32,533 nucleotides of DNA from Tritrichomonas foetus (Eukaryota > Parabasalia > Tritrichomonadida > Tritrichomonadidae), in assembly GCA_001839685.1 (NCBI GenBank), contig MLAK01001118.1:1-32533 (forward strand), read 5' to 3'. Under the pieces are notes generated by a model, which was not told the DNA's origin, made no database searches, and worked only from the letters and a program-made list of their open reading frames with translations. Position 1 is the stretch's first letter. Each line of letters starts with the position of its first letter. Below, one piece after another: positions 8,335 to 17,606 of the stretch. The position numbers were made by a program, and so were the translations under genes.

Positions 8335-9204
8335 TTAATCTTTGTGGGCTTTTGGATTCTTTTCTCTCTTTGGTGCCCTATAGTGATACTGCTTTTCTTT
8401 CTTCACTGGCTCTTCATCCATCACCTTCATTCCACCGAAGACTCCTGTTTCAGTTTGTTTCAATTCCATATCGATTCGTGGTCCAATTTCATGAAGTCTA
8501 ATTGCACATTGTTTCTTATCTTTTGGTGCTTGCTTCATTTTTTCAAGTACAAATTCATCAACGCTTTGATAGTCAGAAAGATCAGGAATGTGGCCTTTCA
8601 AAATCATGTCAAGTCCTTCATTCACGTTCAGGTCTTTCTTGGTAACTTTGTAGTGCCTGATTTGAATCACATTATTTTCTTTTGTGATTGAAACGACGCG
8701 TTTCATGACGTTCAAGTTCAATGCGCCAACAAGGATGGATGGGAAGAGTCCTTGGAACATGGCGGTCATTGCTTGGTCCTCATCACTATTTGTGAAGCCA
8801 CTCAAAACAAGGAAAGGATCAGCTTTTTCTTTCTTATTGAATGTGGCCGTACCTTCTGGATCGGACTTGTGGATGTCGGCCATTGTGCAGAATCTGCTAA
8901 CATCAAAATGCATTGTTGGGCCACGGGGGAACCTTGTTAGCGAAATTGTAGTTTTATCGAGCTGGCTTCTTAAAAGGAGGAGCATTTTGGCTCCAATAGG
9001 GGTAGATGCGCTTACGAAATCACGAAGTTTGTTTTTTCGAGTCGTTTTGAGCTTGGCGAAAGAAAATGGTGAGAGTACTTTTTTCAGATCTGATACAAGT
9101 TCGCGAACACCAGATCCGACTTCACCAAGTGAAATTACCATCGTCATGGCCTCATCAGGAGGACGTTCTTGCTTGCCGACATTGAACTTAACTCTTTGTT
9201 TCAT
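8335..9204 (-). CDS. SSF1: Brix-domain ribosome biogenesis protein, Ssf1/Peter Pan (PPAN)-like
   Basis: 289 residues. Conserved Ssf1/PPAN landmarks are visible in order: VISLGEVGSGVRELVSDLKKVLSP (residues ~24-47), KLRDFVSASTPIGAKMLLLL (~60-79), LTRFPRGPTMHFDV (~90-103), the Brix core MFQGLFPSILVGALNLNVMKRVVSI (~149-173) and IQIRHYKV (~180-187), followed by a lysine-rich tail. Ssf1 acts in nucleolar assembly of the large ribosomal subunit, binding near the 27S pre-rRNA. The protein is shorter than yeast or human homologues because it lacks most of the charged C-terminal extension. The ATG at 9204 sits directly behind a TTTCACAGATTCATC initiator-like stretch on the minus strand. Codon use is relatively C-rich. 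Confidence 0.9.
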   Translation of the reverse strand: MKQRVKFNVGKQERPPDEAMTMVISLGEVGSGVRELVSDLKKVLSPFSFAKLKTTRKNKLRDFVSASTPIGAKMLLLLRSQLDKTTISLTRFPRGPTMHFDVSRFCTMADIHKSDPEGTATFNKKEKADPFLVLSGFTNSDEDQAMTAMFQGLFPSILVGALNLNVMKRVVSITKENNVIQIRHYKVTKKDLNVNEGLDMILKGHIPDLSDYQSVDEFVLEKMKQAPKDKKQCAIRLHEIGPRIDMELKQTETGVFGGMKVMDEEPVKKEKQYHYRAPKREKNPKAHKD

Positions 9205-9222
9205 GATGAATCTGTGAAAAAA
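9205..9222 (-). promoter_or_regulatory. Initiator-like element of Ssf1
   Basis: Minus-strand TTCACAGATTCATC immediately precedes the ATG. It fits the trichomonad TCA-type initiator and implies a 5' leader of roughly 14 nt. Confidence 0.45.
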
Positions 9223-9560
9223 TTAGTTGGAGAGCTATCGCACTATAGAAAAAGTTTTATAGATTTTGCTCGACCAGATAGATTTCTGTTGAATTTATGT
9301 AAAGGCAGGATCGGTTTTTGAATGATTATACAGTCGACATTTCTACTCAGTTTTTGAATGCATTACCTTGGTAGAATTCCTAATGAACTCTGAATAAAAA
9401 ATGAGGTGAATTTTTACATCAATGAATAATTAAATTTTTAAATACATGAAAACAAAGTTTTATTAGAAAACAAATCACAAAATATTGGCACTTGTATTAA
9501 TATTGATTTGATCATTTTTCCCATGATAAGAATGCAAGTTTATTGAAAAAAGATGCTCTT
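9205..9560. other. Intergenic region between two minus-strand genes
   Basis: It contains the Ssf1 promoter next to 9204 and the 3' flank of the ankyrin-type gene. No ORF or RNA gene seen. Confidence 0.5.
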
Positions 9561-12209
9561 TTATGGATGAATCACTTTCTTGATTTTAATTGAGGATATT
9601 TGAATTAGCATTTTTTTGACCAGTGGCTCACTTAAACTATTAACAAATACAAAAAATTTATTGTTTGGATCAGTCCAATTAATATTTTTTTCATTGATAT
9701 TTTTAAATACTTCAAAGCTAGAAAAAATAGATTGAGCTAAAAGATCTTTGAACTGGTGTTTCAACATAATTATTTCTGATCTCTTAAGGCAAGGTCTATA
9801 ATTCTTTTCTAAATTACGATAAAACTCGAATTCTTGATCGTCTTCATAATTGGAAAGTTGGAAATGATAATAATCAACATGAAAATCATCTTCATTAAGC
9901 AAATCATCATTCATTGATTGTGGTTCTGAGTCATTAAAATCTTCGGGTTTAGTAATATACTGAAATGCAGGTGATTCATATTGCAGTAAAAATTCTATAG
10001 GATTTTCACATGATGATAATACCATAAAGTCATTGGGACACTTTTTCAAATGTTTCATCATCATTATTGACCAAATGAAATCATAAAGAATTAATCTTCC
10101 GATTTTTAAATCCCATTTTGGGTGATTAACAAGTACTTTAACATAATCTGGAAGTCTCCAAGAAAAAGCAACAGATAACGGCAATATATCGTTATGATTG
10201 ATATTTTTAATTATGAGCCCATGATTCGCTGGCTCTTGATATTTCCAAATATAGCAATCTAGAAAATTCCAGATTTTCATCCCTTTATTTATATCAATAT
10301 GAGGAATCTTCAGCAATTGATTGAAACAAAACTCAGATTTTAGAAATATTGCTAGAGCTAATGAACCATATTTGTTAATATCAATGCCAGGAACCTGAAA
10401 CAATTCGGGAAAAGAAATCTTATTACTTCCTGACACTATATACTTTCCCAAAATATTAAATTTATTTATGTCAAATTTTGGATGCTCAAGTATTCTCATT
10501 ATTTGTTCATCTTTATTACAATAAAGGAGTGGAAAACCCTTATTAACATCAATGTCATTTCTTTGAAAAAGAATATTTGAATAGGTTTCTTGATGTTGAG
10601 ATAGTGCCACAACTAAAGGATTATTTTCATTTTTAAATTTATCCAAATGAATATTTGGATTGTTCAAAAACTCAAAAAACAAGGAGTGATCACCTTTACA
10701 AATAATCTTTGTCAAAATATATGATTGATAAACTTCATAGAGATTATTATTAATGAGATAATGCAGCAAATCGGTGTCTTGATATACACTATGGAAATCG
10801 AAAACTTCCACATTAGGTTTTGATGTATCAAATTTCAAATCAACAAAAAATTCTACAATTTTTCGAAAACCTTTAAAAATAGCAATTTCCATTACATTCA
10901 TAAAAAATAACTTATGATTGTTTAATATCTGTGCATCAATTTCAGATAAAGCATATAAGTCGAGTGTTTTTTGAGACAATAAATATTTAATCATTTCTAA
11001 GTCTTCGTTGATTACAGCCATTGCAAGTGGTGTAACTTTCTCTGGCGAATGAGTTATTATATCTTCTGAATTTTTATTACTGAAAAGAAAGTTTACATTT
11101 AGTTCTGGAAAATGGTCAAATATAATTTGAGTAAAAAAGCGATTTTTGTTCTGGACAAAAATAGACAATAATAAATAAGGATTAAACAATATATTTTCTT
11201 CATCATCTTTATTCTCTGATTCTGATTTTGATTCCGATTCTGATTTTAATTCACAGTCAAATTTAAATGCTCCATAATAAAATTCTTTTGATATACAAAA
11301 AAGTCGAAGTTCCTTAGTTAGGCTTTCATTAAGTATTTCTAAATACCATTCAAAGAGTAGTTTATTATGAGTATAAATTGAAAAATAAAGATCGATTATT
11401 CTTGGTTTAATTCCTTGTTGAATAACGTGATGAATAATTTCAGGATTACCTCCAATTGTTGCAAATGTTAATGTTGTTATGGTGCTTGATTTAGGATCTT
11501 CTTCCCCCACTATTTTGGTTAATTTCGCATTATTAATTAATAAATATTTAAAACATTTGATAGATCCATTTAATGCTGCAAAATCAATCAATGAAATTTG
11601 AATAATTGTTTCAAGATCAGAAAATTTAACAATAATATCATACTCAACAGAAAGATTCTTAGAATAGAATTGTTGAAGTTTTTCAACATCATCTTTTGGA
11701 ATATATTTGCTGAAGTAGTAAACTTCATCTTTAAAAGACGTTTTTTGGCAATTTGAATGATTATTATGAAAAAACATTTCATATTCCTCTGGTGAAATTT
11801 GGTCTTTGAAGTATTGAAGTAAAAAATTGCCAAAATCAGAGAGAATCATTTTTCGATTATATTTTCCGGTTTTTTCCAAATTTGTAAGAATATGAAAAAT
11901 GACTTTAATTTTTGTATTATCTTCATTAACAAATTCAGATAATTGATTGGCAATAAGTTCAAAATTATCTCGATCGACTTCATAAATTATTTCATATATT
12001 TCTTCGTATTCTTGAAAAATTGCATCTTCTTTGATTAATTTCAGCGGACATGTCGCTTTCCCCAATGCATCCAAACTCACTGCATTCGTCTCATATAGAT
12101 TTGGTATTGAGTTCACATAGTTGGATAGTTTCCAACTTTGATAATGTTGAGTGAGTGATTCATCAATACTTTCTGAAACATTCGTGAGGAAAGGCTGATG
12201 AATAATCAT
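9561..12209 (-). CDS. Large ankyrin-type repeat protein (DUF3447-like)
   Basis: 882 residues. I recognise the style, not an orthologue. The segment DFAALNGSIKCFKYLLINNAKL (residues ~210-230) and the following TFATIGGNPEIIHHVIQQG are diverged ankyrin helices of the DUF3447 type that is greatly expanded in trichomonads. The second half has weak ~33-residue repeats each closing in a P-x-I-D-I-N or similar motif (for example HPKFDINKFN, VPGIDINKYG, IPHIDINKGM, residues ~590-680). An acidic Ser/Glu/Lys low-complexity stretch sits near residues 322-337, coded at about 11200-11255. There is no signal peptide or transmembrane segment. Function is unknown; ankyrin repeats generally mediate protein binding. 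Codon use is strongly AT-rich, unlike the housekeeping genes nearby. Confidence 0.8.
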   Translation of the reverse strand: MIIHQPFLTNVSESIDESLTQHYQSWKLSNYVNSIPNLYETNAVSLDALGKATCPLKLIKEDAIFQEYEEIYEIIYEVDRDNFELIANQLSEFVNEDNTKIKVIFHILTNLEKTGKYNRKMILSDFGNFLLQYFKDQISPEEYEMFFHNNHSNCQKTSFKDEVYYFSKYIPKDDVEKLQQFYSKNLSVEYDIIVKFSDLETIIQISLIDFAALNGSIKCFKYLLINNAKLTKIVGEEDPKSSTITTLTFATIGGNPEIIHHVIQQGIKPRIIDLYFSIYTHNKLLFEWYLEILNESLTKELRLFCISKEFYYGAFKFDCELKSESESKSESENKDDEENILFNPYLLLSIFVQNKNRFFTQIIFDHFPELNVNFLFSNKNSEDIITHSPEKVTPLAMAVINEDLEMIKYLLSQKTLDLYALSEIDAQILNNHKLFFMNVMEIAIFKGFRKIVEFFVDLKFDTSKPNVEVFDFHSVYQDTDLLHYLINNNLYEVYQSYILTKIICKGDHSLFFEFLNNPNIHLDKFKNENNPLVVALSQHQETYSNILFQRNDIDVNKGFPLLYCNKDEQIMRILEHPKFDINKFNILGKYIVSGSNKISFPELFQVPGIDINKYGSLALAIFLKSEFCFNQLLKIPHIDINKGMKIWNFLDCYIWKYQEPANHGLIIKNINHNDILPLSVAFSWRLPDYVKVLVNHPKWDLKIGRLILYDFIWSIMMMKHLKKCPNDFMVLSSCENPIEFLLQYESPAFQYITKPEDFNDSEPQSMNDDLLNEDDFHVDYYHFQLSNYEDDQEFEFYRNLEKNYRPCLKRSEIIMLKHQFKDLLAQSIFSSFEVFKNINEKNINWTDPNNKFFVFVNSLSEPLVKKMLIQISSIKIKKVIHP

Positions 12210-12561
12210 TGAGTCACCATTTTGGAGATCATTTTCTATTGAAAAAAGATTATGTCACTAACTTTTTCTATCAAATGTTTTGTAGTCACTCTCTTAAAAT
12301 CATCCTCTGCTTTTGGAAAACATCAAAAGTTTAATGAATATTCATTGTTTTGATTATATACTGATGGATATCTAAATATCATAATTTTGAATATTTATTA
12401 TACTCATAATTCAATCTTTTTTGAGAATTGCATCAATTTACACTATATTCTTTCCTAACGCGTGATAATATGAATATACTAAACTCTACATTAATCAAAT
12501 ACAATAGGTAAAGTAAAATTTATTGAAATAGGCAAATTACAAAATTTTTAATATCCAAAGT
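12210..12561. other. Intergenic region upstream of the ankyrin-type gene
   Basis: AT-rich, without ORF or RNA gene; 3' flank of the Myb gene and promoter side of the ankyrin-type gene. No clear initiator was picked out. Confidence 0.4.
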
Positions 12562-13269
12562 TTATGAGTAGAATAGGCAAACCTGTTCAAAATTCTCTGA
12601 ATCATCCATAGTTATGTTTGACATCAATTTATCTAATAAATTAAAATAGAAATTGTCATGCTTAGATTCGGTTTTTGCTTCATTTTTTAAATTAAATTCA
12701 AGAAAATGTTTGATTGGCTCATTATAAAATCTCATATCTTCACGTAAAGAAAATTCAGGGAAATCTTCATATATACCCTCGTTTGTTTTCTCATTTTGAT
12801 TTTCTTGAGTCATCTTATCATTATTGAAGGAATCATCACTTCTCTCAAAAAGTGGATCAATTTCTCTAATTTCATTGTTTTCATCATTGCCAGTTTGAGA
12901 CTGTTTATTTTTAGATTTTCGTATGTTTTTTGTAGTTGTTAAAGTCCTATGTCTATTTCTTAAACTATATGAAACTCTCCCAGGAAAGAATTTTTCTATA
13001 TATTTCCATCTTGAACCAAATTCTGAATATTTCTGTAAAAGTAATTCATCTTCTTCTTTAGTCCATTCGCCTTTCTTGATATTATCACATAATGCATTAT
13101 TCCATCTATCTTTACATTGTCGAAATGATCGATTTTTCATTTCTTTCGAAATTAAATCCCATTTGTCGGTTCCATATTTTTCAACAAGCATTTTCAAATG
13201 CTCATCTTCATTTGGTGAAAATGGAGAATGCGCTTTGGTTCGAGGAATATTTAAGAAAGAAATCATCAT
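12562..13269 (-). CDS. R2R3-type Myb DNA-binding protein
   Basis: 235 residues. Two Myb repeats lie at about residues 16-60 (FSPNEDEHL...W...RSFRQCKDRW) and 66-112 (GEWTKEEDELLLQKY...W...FFPGRVSYSLRNRH). The first repeat starts with Phe in place of the first core Trp, a substitution usual in R2R3 proteins; the other Trp positions are kept. The C-terminal ~120 residues are acidic and Asn/Glu-rich, consistent with a regulatory tail. Small Myb proteins are a large trichomonad family, and some bind core-promoter or iron-responsive elements in T. vaginalis; the target of this one is unknown. Two ATGs lie side by side at the start (13269 and 13266). Confidence 0.9.
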   Translation of the reverse strand: MMISFLNIPRTKAHSPFSPNEDEHLKMLVEKYGTDKWDLISKEMKNRSFRQCKDRWNNALCDNIKKGEWTKEEDELLLQKYSEFGSRWKYIEKFFPGRVSYSLRNRHRTLTTTKNIRKSKNKQSQTGNDENNEIREIDPLFERSDDSFNNDKMTQENQNEKTNEGIYEDFPEFSLREDMRFYNEPIKHFLEFNLKNEAKTESKHDNFYFNLLDKLMSNITMDDSENFEQVCLFYS

Positions 13270-13395
13270 TGGTAGAATTTTAGTGAAGTGAACAATAATT
13301 GAATTCCGATTCTTTCAATTTGTAACGCCAATAAAAAAAGTCATAGGAATAGAAAAATTGAAACCGATCCCACCTTATTTTTTTGAATTAATTCA

Positions 13396-13427
13396 ATGAA
13401 CAATTAATTGTTCAGATGTATACAAAC
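13396..13427 (+). repeat. Left copy of an inverted repeat pair, containing a 16-bp palindrome
   Basis: ATGAACAATTA, then 8 extra bases, then AGATGTATACAAAC ends. GAACAATTAATTGTTC at 13398-13413 is itself a perfect palindrome. The reverse complement of 14497-14520 matches it, apart from the 8-base insertion. Confidence 0.6.
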
Positions 13428-13719
13428 TAACTAGCTCTAGATGTAGAAGACTATTGAGAGATCTAAATGGATAATTGTTGATATTATTGTCATCTAAAAA
13501 TTATTTAATTGTAATCCTATTAATAATATATAAATATTATAATTTAAAAATCAAGATACAGAGAAAACCAAATCCAAAAAAAAAATTGTGAGAAAAAAAT
13601 AAACCCAACAGAAATTTTTGAGAATTATTGAGATAAAAAGTGATTTTATAGCATTAATATCTTGATTATTTCTTATTATAAATCGTGCTTTTTATTATCA
13701 TATGACCCTCCATCGAAAA

Positions 13720-13980
13720 TTATAATGTTTTCCAAAATACAAAAATGAAGTATAAAAAAAATATTAATAATTTTGATATAAATAAAAAAAATTTAGGCAT
13801 CAATGAGAAGATTACGAATGTTTTGCTATCTAAATGGCGAGTCATCAGAAAAGTCACTTGGCATCGAGTCTGGAAAAAAACATATTGGATTCCATTTTTC
13901 TTGATTTGGTCTTTCAATCGTTGTATCTGTATCCCTGCTTGAGAATGTGCTGTTGAGGACTGCCAGTCTATTTTCTTCAT
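13720..13980 (-). other. Doubtful short ORF inside the inverted-repeat interval
   Basis: An 86-codon ATG ORF whose first ~45 codons look compositionally more gene-like than their surroundings (mixed codons, IQIQRLKDQIKKNGIQY) and whose last half is poly-T-driven hydrophobic sequence. A TCATAAA initiator-like word lies about 17 nt before the ATG. A run of seven T (minus strand) near 13874-13880 marks the change of character; adding one base there would lead to a short acidic end and a stop near 13834. I recognise no family. Confidence 0.2.
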
Positions 13981-14496
13981 ATACTAAAATTTTATGACAG
14001 AAAAGATTTCAATACATTCATATTTGTCAAATGGAAATTGAATTAATTCAACATCACTGAGTTAAAACTATCAAAATTTTCGCGATTTTTAATTAAAAAT
14101 CGATAGAAGAAGTGTAAATAGAATTATGGGAAGCAGTATTATAATCTTTGTGATTCTTGGAAAAAAAGCTTCTCTCAATTTTTTTTTAGGCTTTCTCCAA
14201 AATCGCTCTTTTTTCGGTTTAATTGTTGCAAAATTTCAAAACTATGAATAAATATGGCTCATAACTATAAAAAATAGATTTAACAATTGACTGAAAGCTG
14301 TTCACCCGAAAACTGAAACAATAGCTTCTTCAGAATCATTTTCGAAATATTTTTGAATTCGGCCATTTGCGAAGTTTGCGATAAGGGAAATTTNCGTCAT
14401 TCTTTTAGCTATTTGGGTTTTGATTTTTGACTGATGGTATTAAGTAATACTGATGATAAGGATCATTTTAGTGATTTCGTACGTTAAGACTATTTG

Positions 14497-14520
14497 GTTT
14501 GTATACATCTAATTGTTCAT
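14497..14520 (-). repeat. Right copy of the inverted repeat pair
   Basis: GTTTGTATACATCT (14497-14510) followed by AATTGTTCAT (14511-14520). Reverse-complemented, it equals the left copy without its 8-base insertion. The pair spans about 1.1 kb. Confidence 0.6.
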
Positions 14521-14759
14521 AGAAATTTGACGAAGAGAAATTTTGTTTTGAGAAAAATGAAATAGAATTACGATAAACAATGAAATGAAATTTCAATGAT
14601 TATTTATCGTATTCCTTCGAAGTTTGAATAATCGACTATTTAATAATCATTAAAATTTGATCAGTATAAATCATTATAGAATAGAAATAATTTCACATAA
14701 CTAGCTTGACAACGTAATTAAAAAGTAAAATCTCTTTTCTCTTTGCTTATGCTTTTATG

Positions 14760-14792
14760 AAATCTATAAATAAAAAATTTATTTATAGATTT
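14760..14792. repeat. Perfect 15-bp inverted repeat with 3-nt loop and T-run
   Basis: AAATCTATAAATAAA (14760-14774), spacer AAA, then the exact reverse complement (14778-14792), followed by more T residues to 14797. In bacteria this would be called a terminator; here it is an AT cruciform of unknown role, lying about 290 nt upstream of the CH-domain gene. Confidence 0.8.
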
Positions 14793-15084
14793 TTTTTGAT
14801 CTTTTCCAGATTGATTAAAATTGTAATTCCTCATGATTAATCAACAAGAAATAGGAAAATAAAAGTTATGTCATAAAATATTTCAATAAATAATATCAAT
14901 ATAATTTTCCATACAAAATAGTAGCAATATCTGTCTGACGATATTTACTCAATCACTTCATGCGTGAGGTTGATATATAAAGCTCAATTTATAAGTTAGA
15001 CACGAAGTTCTTTAGAAAGTTTTGTTATTCTGGAGAAATTCAATTAATTCGTACGTTTAGAGTGAAATGAGCTTCAAAATCTGA

Positions 15085-15936
15085 ATGGGAAAAGGTTATT
15101 ATGAACAGTTTCAGGCCACAAAGGCGCTTAAAACAGGGACGACAAGACCAATACCAAGAGTGAAAAAAGAAATAAAAACGACAAAAACCGGTTTAACAGA
15201 TCTTCAAATATCAGCATATCAATTTTTCCAGGAAAAGGGTTTTCTACCACTTTTTGATATCCCATTACCAGAATTGCTCATACAGAGCATGGTTTCTAAG
15301 CATTTTCTTTCGCTTTTCAAAATCGGCGCATATTTTAAAGTTTTTGTTACTCCTCCGCAAAGTGACCAACTTTCTCAAATATTAACTCCTCTTCGTCGTT
15401 TATTGAATGAAATGAAAGAAAAACAAATCATTCCAATTGGAATAAATCCTGAACAAATTGTGAGGGAAAATCACGAAGAATTACTTCAATTTCTTGTTTC
15501 ATCCTATGAGTGGGCAGTTAAGGGAGGAGGTGGAAGCACACTTGCTGCTAGGCTCCAAAAATTATCAGAATGGCTCATATCTTTAGGCATTTATCCTCCA
15601 ATTGGAAATGCTTGGTTCACAAATGGGCGTCCTTTATATCTTATTGAGGATCCACTCAGAAATGGTGATCTATTCCGATCACTTTGTATTGTGATGAGAC
15701 CAGAATTATACGAACCACGCCCACCACCTGCTAGCACCCCTAGAGAGATGGTAGAGAGAGTGAGACAGGCTTTAGCAATACTTAGTGAAGACGGCCTGAT
15801 TGATCAAGATGACATTTTGTGTGCAGAAGAAATTGTGAGAGGAACAACTGATGCTGCTGAAGTCATTTTGGAAAAGGCTATGAAATCTTATGAAAAGAAG
15901 CAAAGGACTGTTCTTTATAATTTGAAATTTATGTAA
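15085..15936 (+). CDS. Protein with two tandem calponin-homology-like domains
   Basis: 283 residues. The first CH-like unit (about residues 38-150) ends in IGINPEQIVRENHEELLQFLVSSYEW, which follows the last helices of a CH domain. The second (about 155-272) reads LSEWLISLGIYPP, then DPLRNGDLFRSLCIVMRP (the 'L-x-x-G-x-x-L' helix), then RVRQALAILSEDGLI and AEEIVRGTTDAAEVILEKAMKSYE. Tandem CH domains bind actin or, in ciliary proteins, microtubules; the basic N-terminal 35 residues could add contacts. I assign the family from pattern, not from a known orthologue. A five-codon ORF (15067-15084) ends directly before the ATG, but an initiator-like TTCAAAATC lies inside it, so it may not be transcribed. 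Confidence 0.55.
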   Translation: MGKGYYEQFQATKALKTGTTRPIPRVKKEIKTTKTGLTDLQISAYQFFQEKGFLPLFDIPLPELLIQSMVSKHFLSLFKIGAYFKVFVTPPQSDQLSQILTPLRRLLNEMKEKQIIPIGINPEQIVRENHEELLQFLVSSYEWAVKGGGGSTLAARLQKLSEWLISLGIYPPIGNAWFTNGRPLYLIEDPLRNGDLFRSLCIVMRPELYEPRPPPASTPREMVERVRQALAILSEDGLIDQDDILCAEEIVRGTTDAAEVILEKAMKSYEKKQRTVLYNLKFM

Positions 15937-16246
15937 ACATGAGAAATTCTGATCTTTGTACCTTGGTTTTTATTGTTTATGGCAGATAAAATTGGTTTTA
16001 TCATACATAAGTTTTCTAATGAGTCAAAGATTGATATTTTCATTATTTGTATACTCATTATTTGTATTTTTATGATTTAGATTTTCATTATTTAGATTTT
16101 CATGATTTTTGGATTATTATTAATTTCTAGAAATCAACTTGTTTATAAACTCCTATATATATTTTATATAAATCATAAAGAGAGAAATAATTGATTATTT
16201 ATAGATACAAAATCATATAATACAATAACAAATATGTATTCTATCT
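15937..16246. other. Convergent intergenic region with TTTTCATTATTT repeats
   Basis: AT-rich spacer between the 3' ends of two genes. 16037-16111 contains four irregular copies of a TTTTCATTATTT-like word, consistent with slippage. No gene is visible. Confidence 0.5.
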
Positions 16247-17467
16247 TCAGAGACACTTCGATTGTAATATATTTGCTCCAACTTCTTCCCACTCCTGCTT
16301 AGTAATACAAAACTCAGGGAAATTATCAAGCGATGCGAGGATTGATCCACCTGCCCATACTGTGTTTGATCCACCAGTCAGTCTGTGCATTGGCGGTATA
16401 ACACGTGCAATATAGTTTGATGGCTTTAATCTATTTGCTTGAGCCTCAAGTTCAGTGTGAAAGCCTGGAAGTTGAGAAAACCCACCGCTGGTGACAATAT
16501 TTGCCCAAAGCTGTCTTCGTACATCAGCTGGTGTATTTTTATTATTAATTGAAAGATTTATATAATCTTGAATTGGTCCAGGTACTTGTTTTTGTTGGTT
16601 CAAAAGTTCCTGCATTAAAAATGTGATTTCATTTTTAATGTTTATTTCTTCGCGTGAAGGAAGACAATAAACCCAGTAGTTCGGATCTGGTACAGGTGTG
16701 AATGTGAGACAACTTTGAATCATATCTTGTAATAATGCTTGTCTGCAGTATTGAAGTTGGCTATTGGTCGGACGATAGCTATTATCAATGTTATATCCAT
16801 AATTTGGCACTTCGAGATGAGTGGTTAAATTTCGATGACCACTATTCATCAAATAATTATGAAGTTTAGCACACAGTTGACAACCACCTATTCTAGAAAT
16901 TTCCATGGAGTTCAGAAGTGGCTGACCTTCCAATATTGGAACGATTCTGATGCACGACCAACCAAAATCAACAACAGTGGCAGTATGAGCAGCCCTTGAG
17001 AAACATGCAAGAACAGAGTCATGCTCAAGGCATAATGAAGGATGACCGGCGAAATCAAATATGGCCTCGCACATTTCTTTTCGCCATTTGTGGTAAAGAA
17101 TTGGCTTTTTAGTTAAGTGCGATGGCTGCGTGACGAGAATTGGAAGATTTCCTGAGTCAACGTTGAGACATGATTGATACGTCCAATCGAAGAAAGATGT
17201 GAGTAAATTTTGATCGATTAAAGTTCCGTTATCGTCAATCATTGGTTTGATTTCAATTTCGTTGTATTTCTTTTGTAGCCAACTGTTTCCGAATTCTAAG
17301 TAGATATCTCCGTCATGAGGGCGCTGGCATCCGGCTGATGGTACGCTATAGAGTGGCTGTGCGTCACCTGCAAAGCCAAACTGAATGGAATTTGATCCAA
17401 AGTCATAAACAAGGGAATTTGCCTCACAAGGAAGTAAATTCATTGAGGATTTTAGATTTTTTTCCAT
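16247..17467 (-). CDS. Actin-related protein, Arp4/BAF53-like
   Basis: 406 residues from the ATG at 17467 (the codon before it is GTG). The actin fold is clear: LVYDFGSNSIQFGFAGDAQP at the N-terminus (phosphate-1 loop), PSHLTKKPILYHKWRKEMCEAIFD (~residues 114-137), CLEHDSVLACFSRAAHTATVVDFG (phosphate-2 loop), NIVTSGGFSQLPGF (adenosine region) and WAGGSILASLDNFPEFCITKQEWEEVG at the C-terminus. The last motif and the GTLIDQNLLTSFFDW segment point to Arp4, a nuclear subunit shared by INO80, SWR1/NuA4 and BAF-type remodelling complexes that binds nucleosomal histones. A short loop count and length near 400 also fit. Other divergent ARPs remain possible. A 12-bp palindrome (CACAAATTTGTG) abuts the start codon. 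Confidence 0.75.
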   Translation of the reverse strand: MEKNLKSSMNLLPCEANSLVYDFGSNSIQFGFAGDAQPLYSVPSAGCQRPHDGDIYLEFGNSWLQKKYNEIEIKPMIDDNGTLIDQNLLTSFFDWTYQSCLNVDSGNLPILVTQPSHLTKKPILYHKWRKEMCEAIFDFAGHPSLCLEHDSVLACFSRAAHTATVVDFGWSCIRIVPILEGQPLLNSMEISRIGGCQLCAKLHNYLMNSGHRNLTTHLEVPNYGYNIDNSYRPTNSQLQYCRQALLQDMIQSCLTFTPVPDPNYWVYCLPSREEINIKNEITFLMQELLNQQKQVPGPIQDYINLSINNKNTPADVRRQLWANIVTSGGFSQLPGFHTELEAQANRLKPSNYIARVIPPMHRLTGGSNTVWAGGSILASLDNFPEFCITKQEWEEVGANILQSKCL

Positions 17468-17599
17468 CACAAATTTGTGTATTTATAGAGTTGGTATATC
17501 AGCTTTTTAAATGATTTCTCCATAGTATACATGGCCATATAATAATAGAATTAGAAAAATGCTGTATTTGATTTTATTGAATTATTTATATAGTTTCAG

Positions 17600-17606
17600 T
17601 CATTTC
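17600..17606 (+). promoter_or_regulatory. Initiator of the cation-chloride cotransporter gene
   Basis: TCATTTCTTCG from 17600 closely fits the trichomonad initiator. A at 17602 would give a 14-nt leader to the ATG at 17616, which decides that start over the upstream ATG at 17559 and the later one at 17658. Confidence 0.5.

Larger units (their letters stand above)
13270..15084. other. 1.8-kb gene-poor region between divergent genes
   Basis: It separates the Myb gene (minus) from the CH-domain gene (plus). It holds an inverted-repeat pair (13396-13427 and 14497-14520), a weak short ORF (13720-13980), one ambiguous base N at 14394 and a perfect AT hairpin (14760-14792). No tRNA, rRNA or transposase gene is visible. 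Confidence 0.6.

Noticed and set aside
8314..9217. Plus-strand ORFs opposite the Ssf1 gene
   Set aside because: They are antisense shadows of a well-conserved gene and encode no recognisable protein.
12923..13291. Plus-strand ORFs opposite the Myb gene
   Set aside because: Shadow frames; the minus-strand Myb repeats explain the openness.
14760..14797. Intrinsic (bacterial) terminator
   Set aside because: Stem has almost no G-C pairs and the setting is a eukaryotic genome with no gene ending there.
15067..15084. Upstream five-codon ORF as a translational control of the CH-domain gene
   Set aside because: The initiator-like word lies within it, so transcripts probably start downstream of its ATG; without start-site data it stays unproven.
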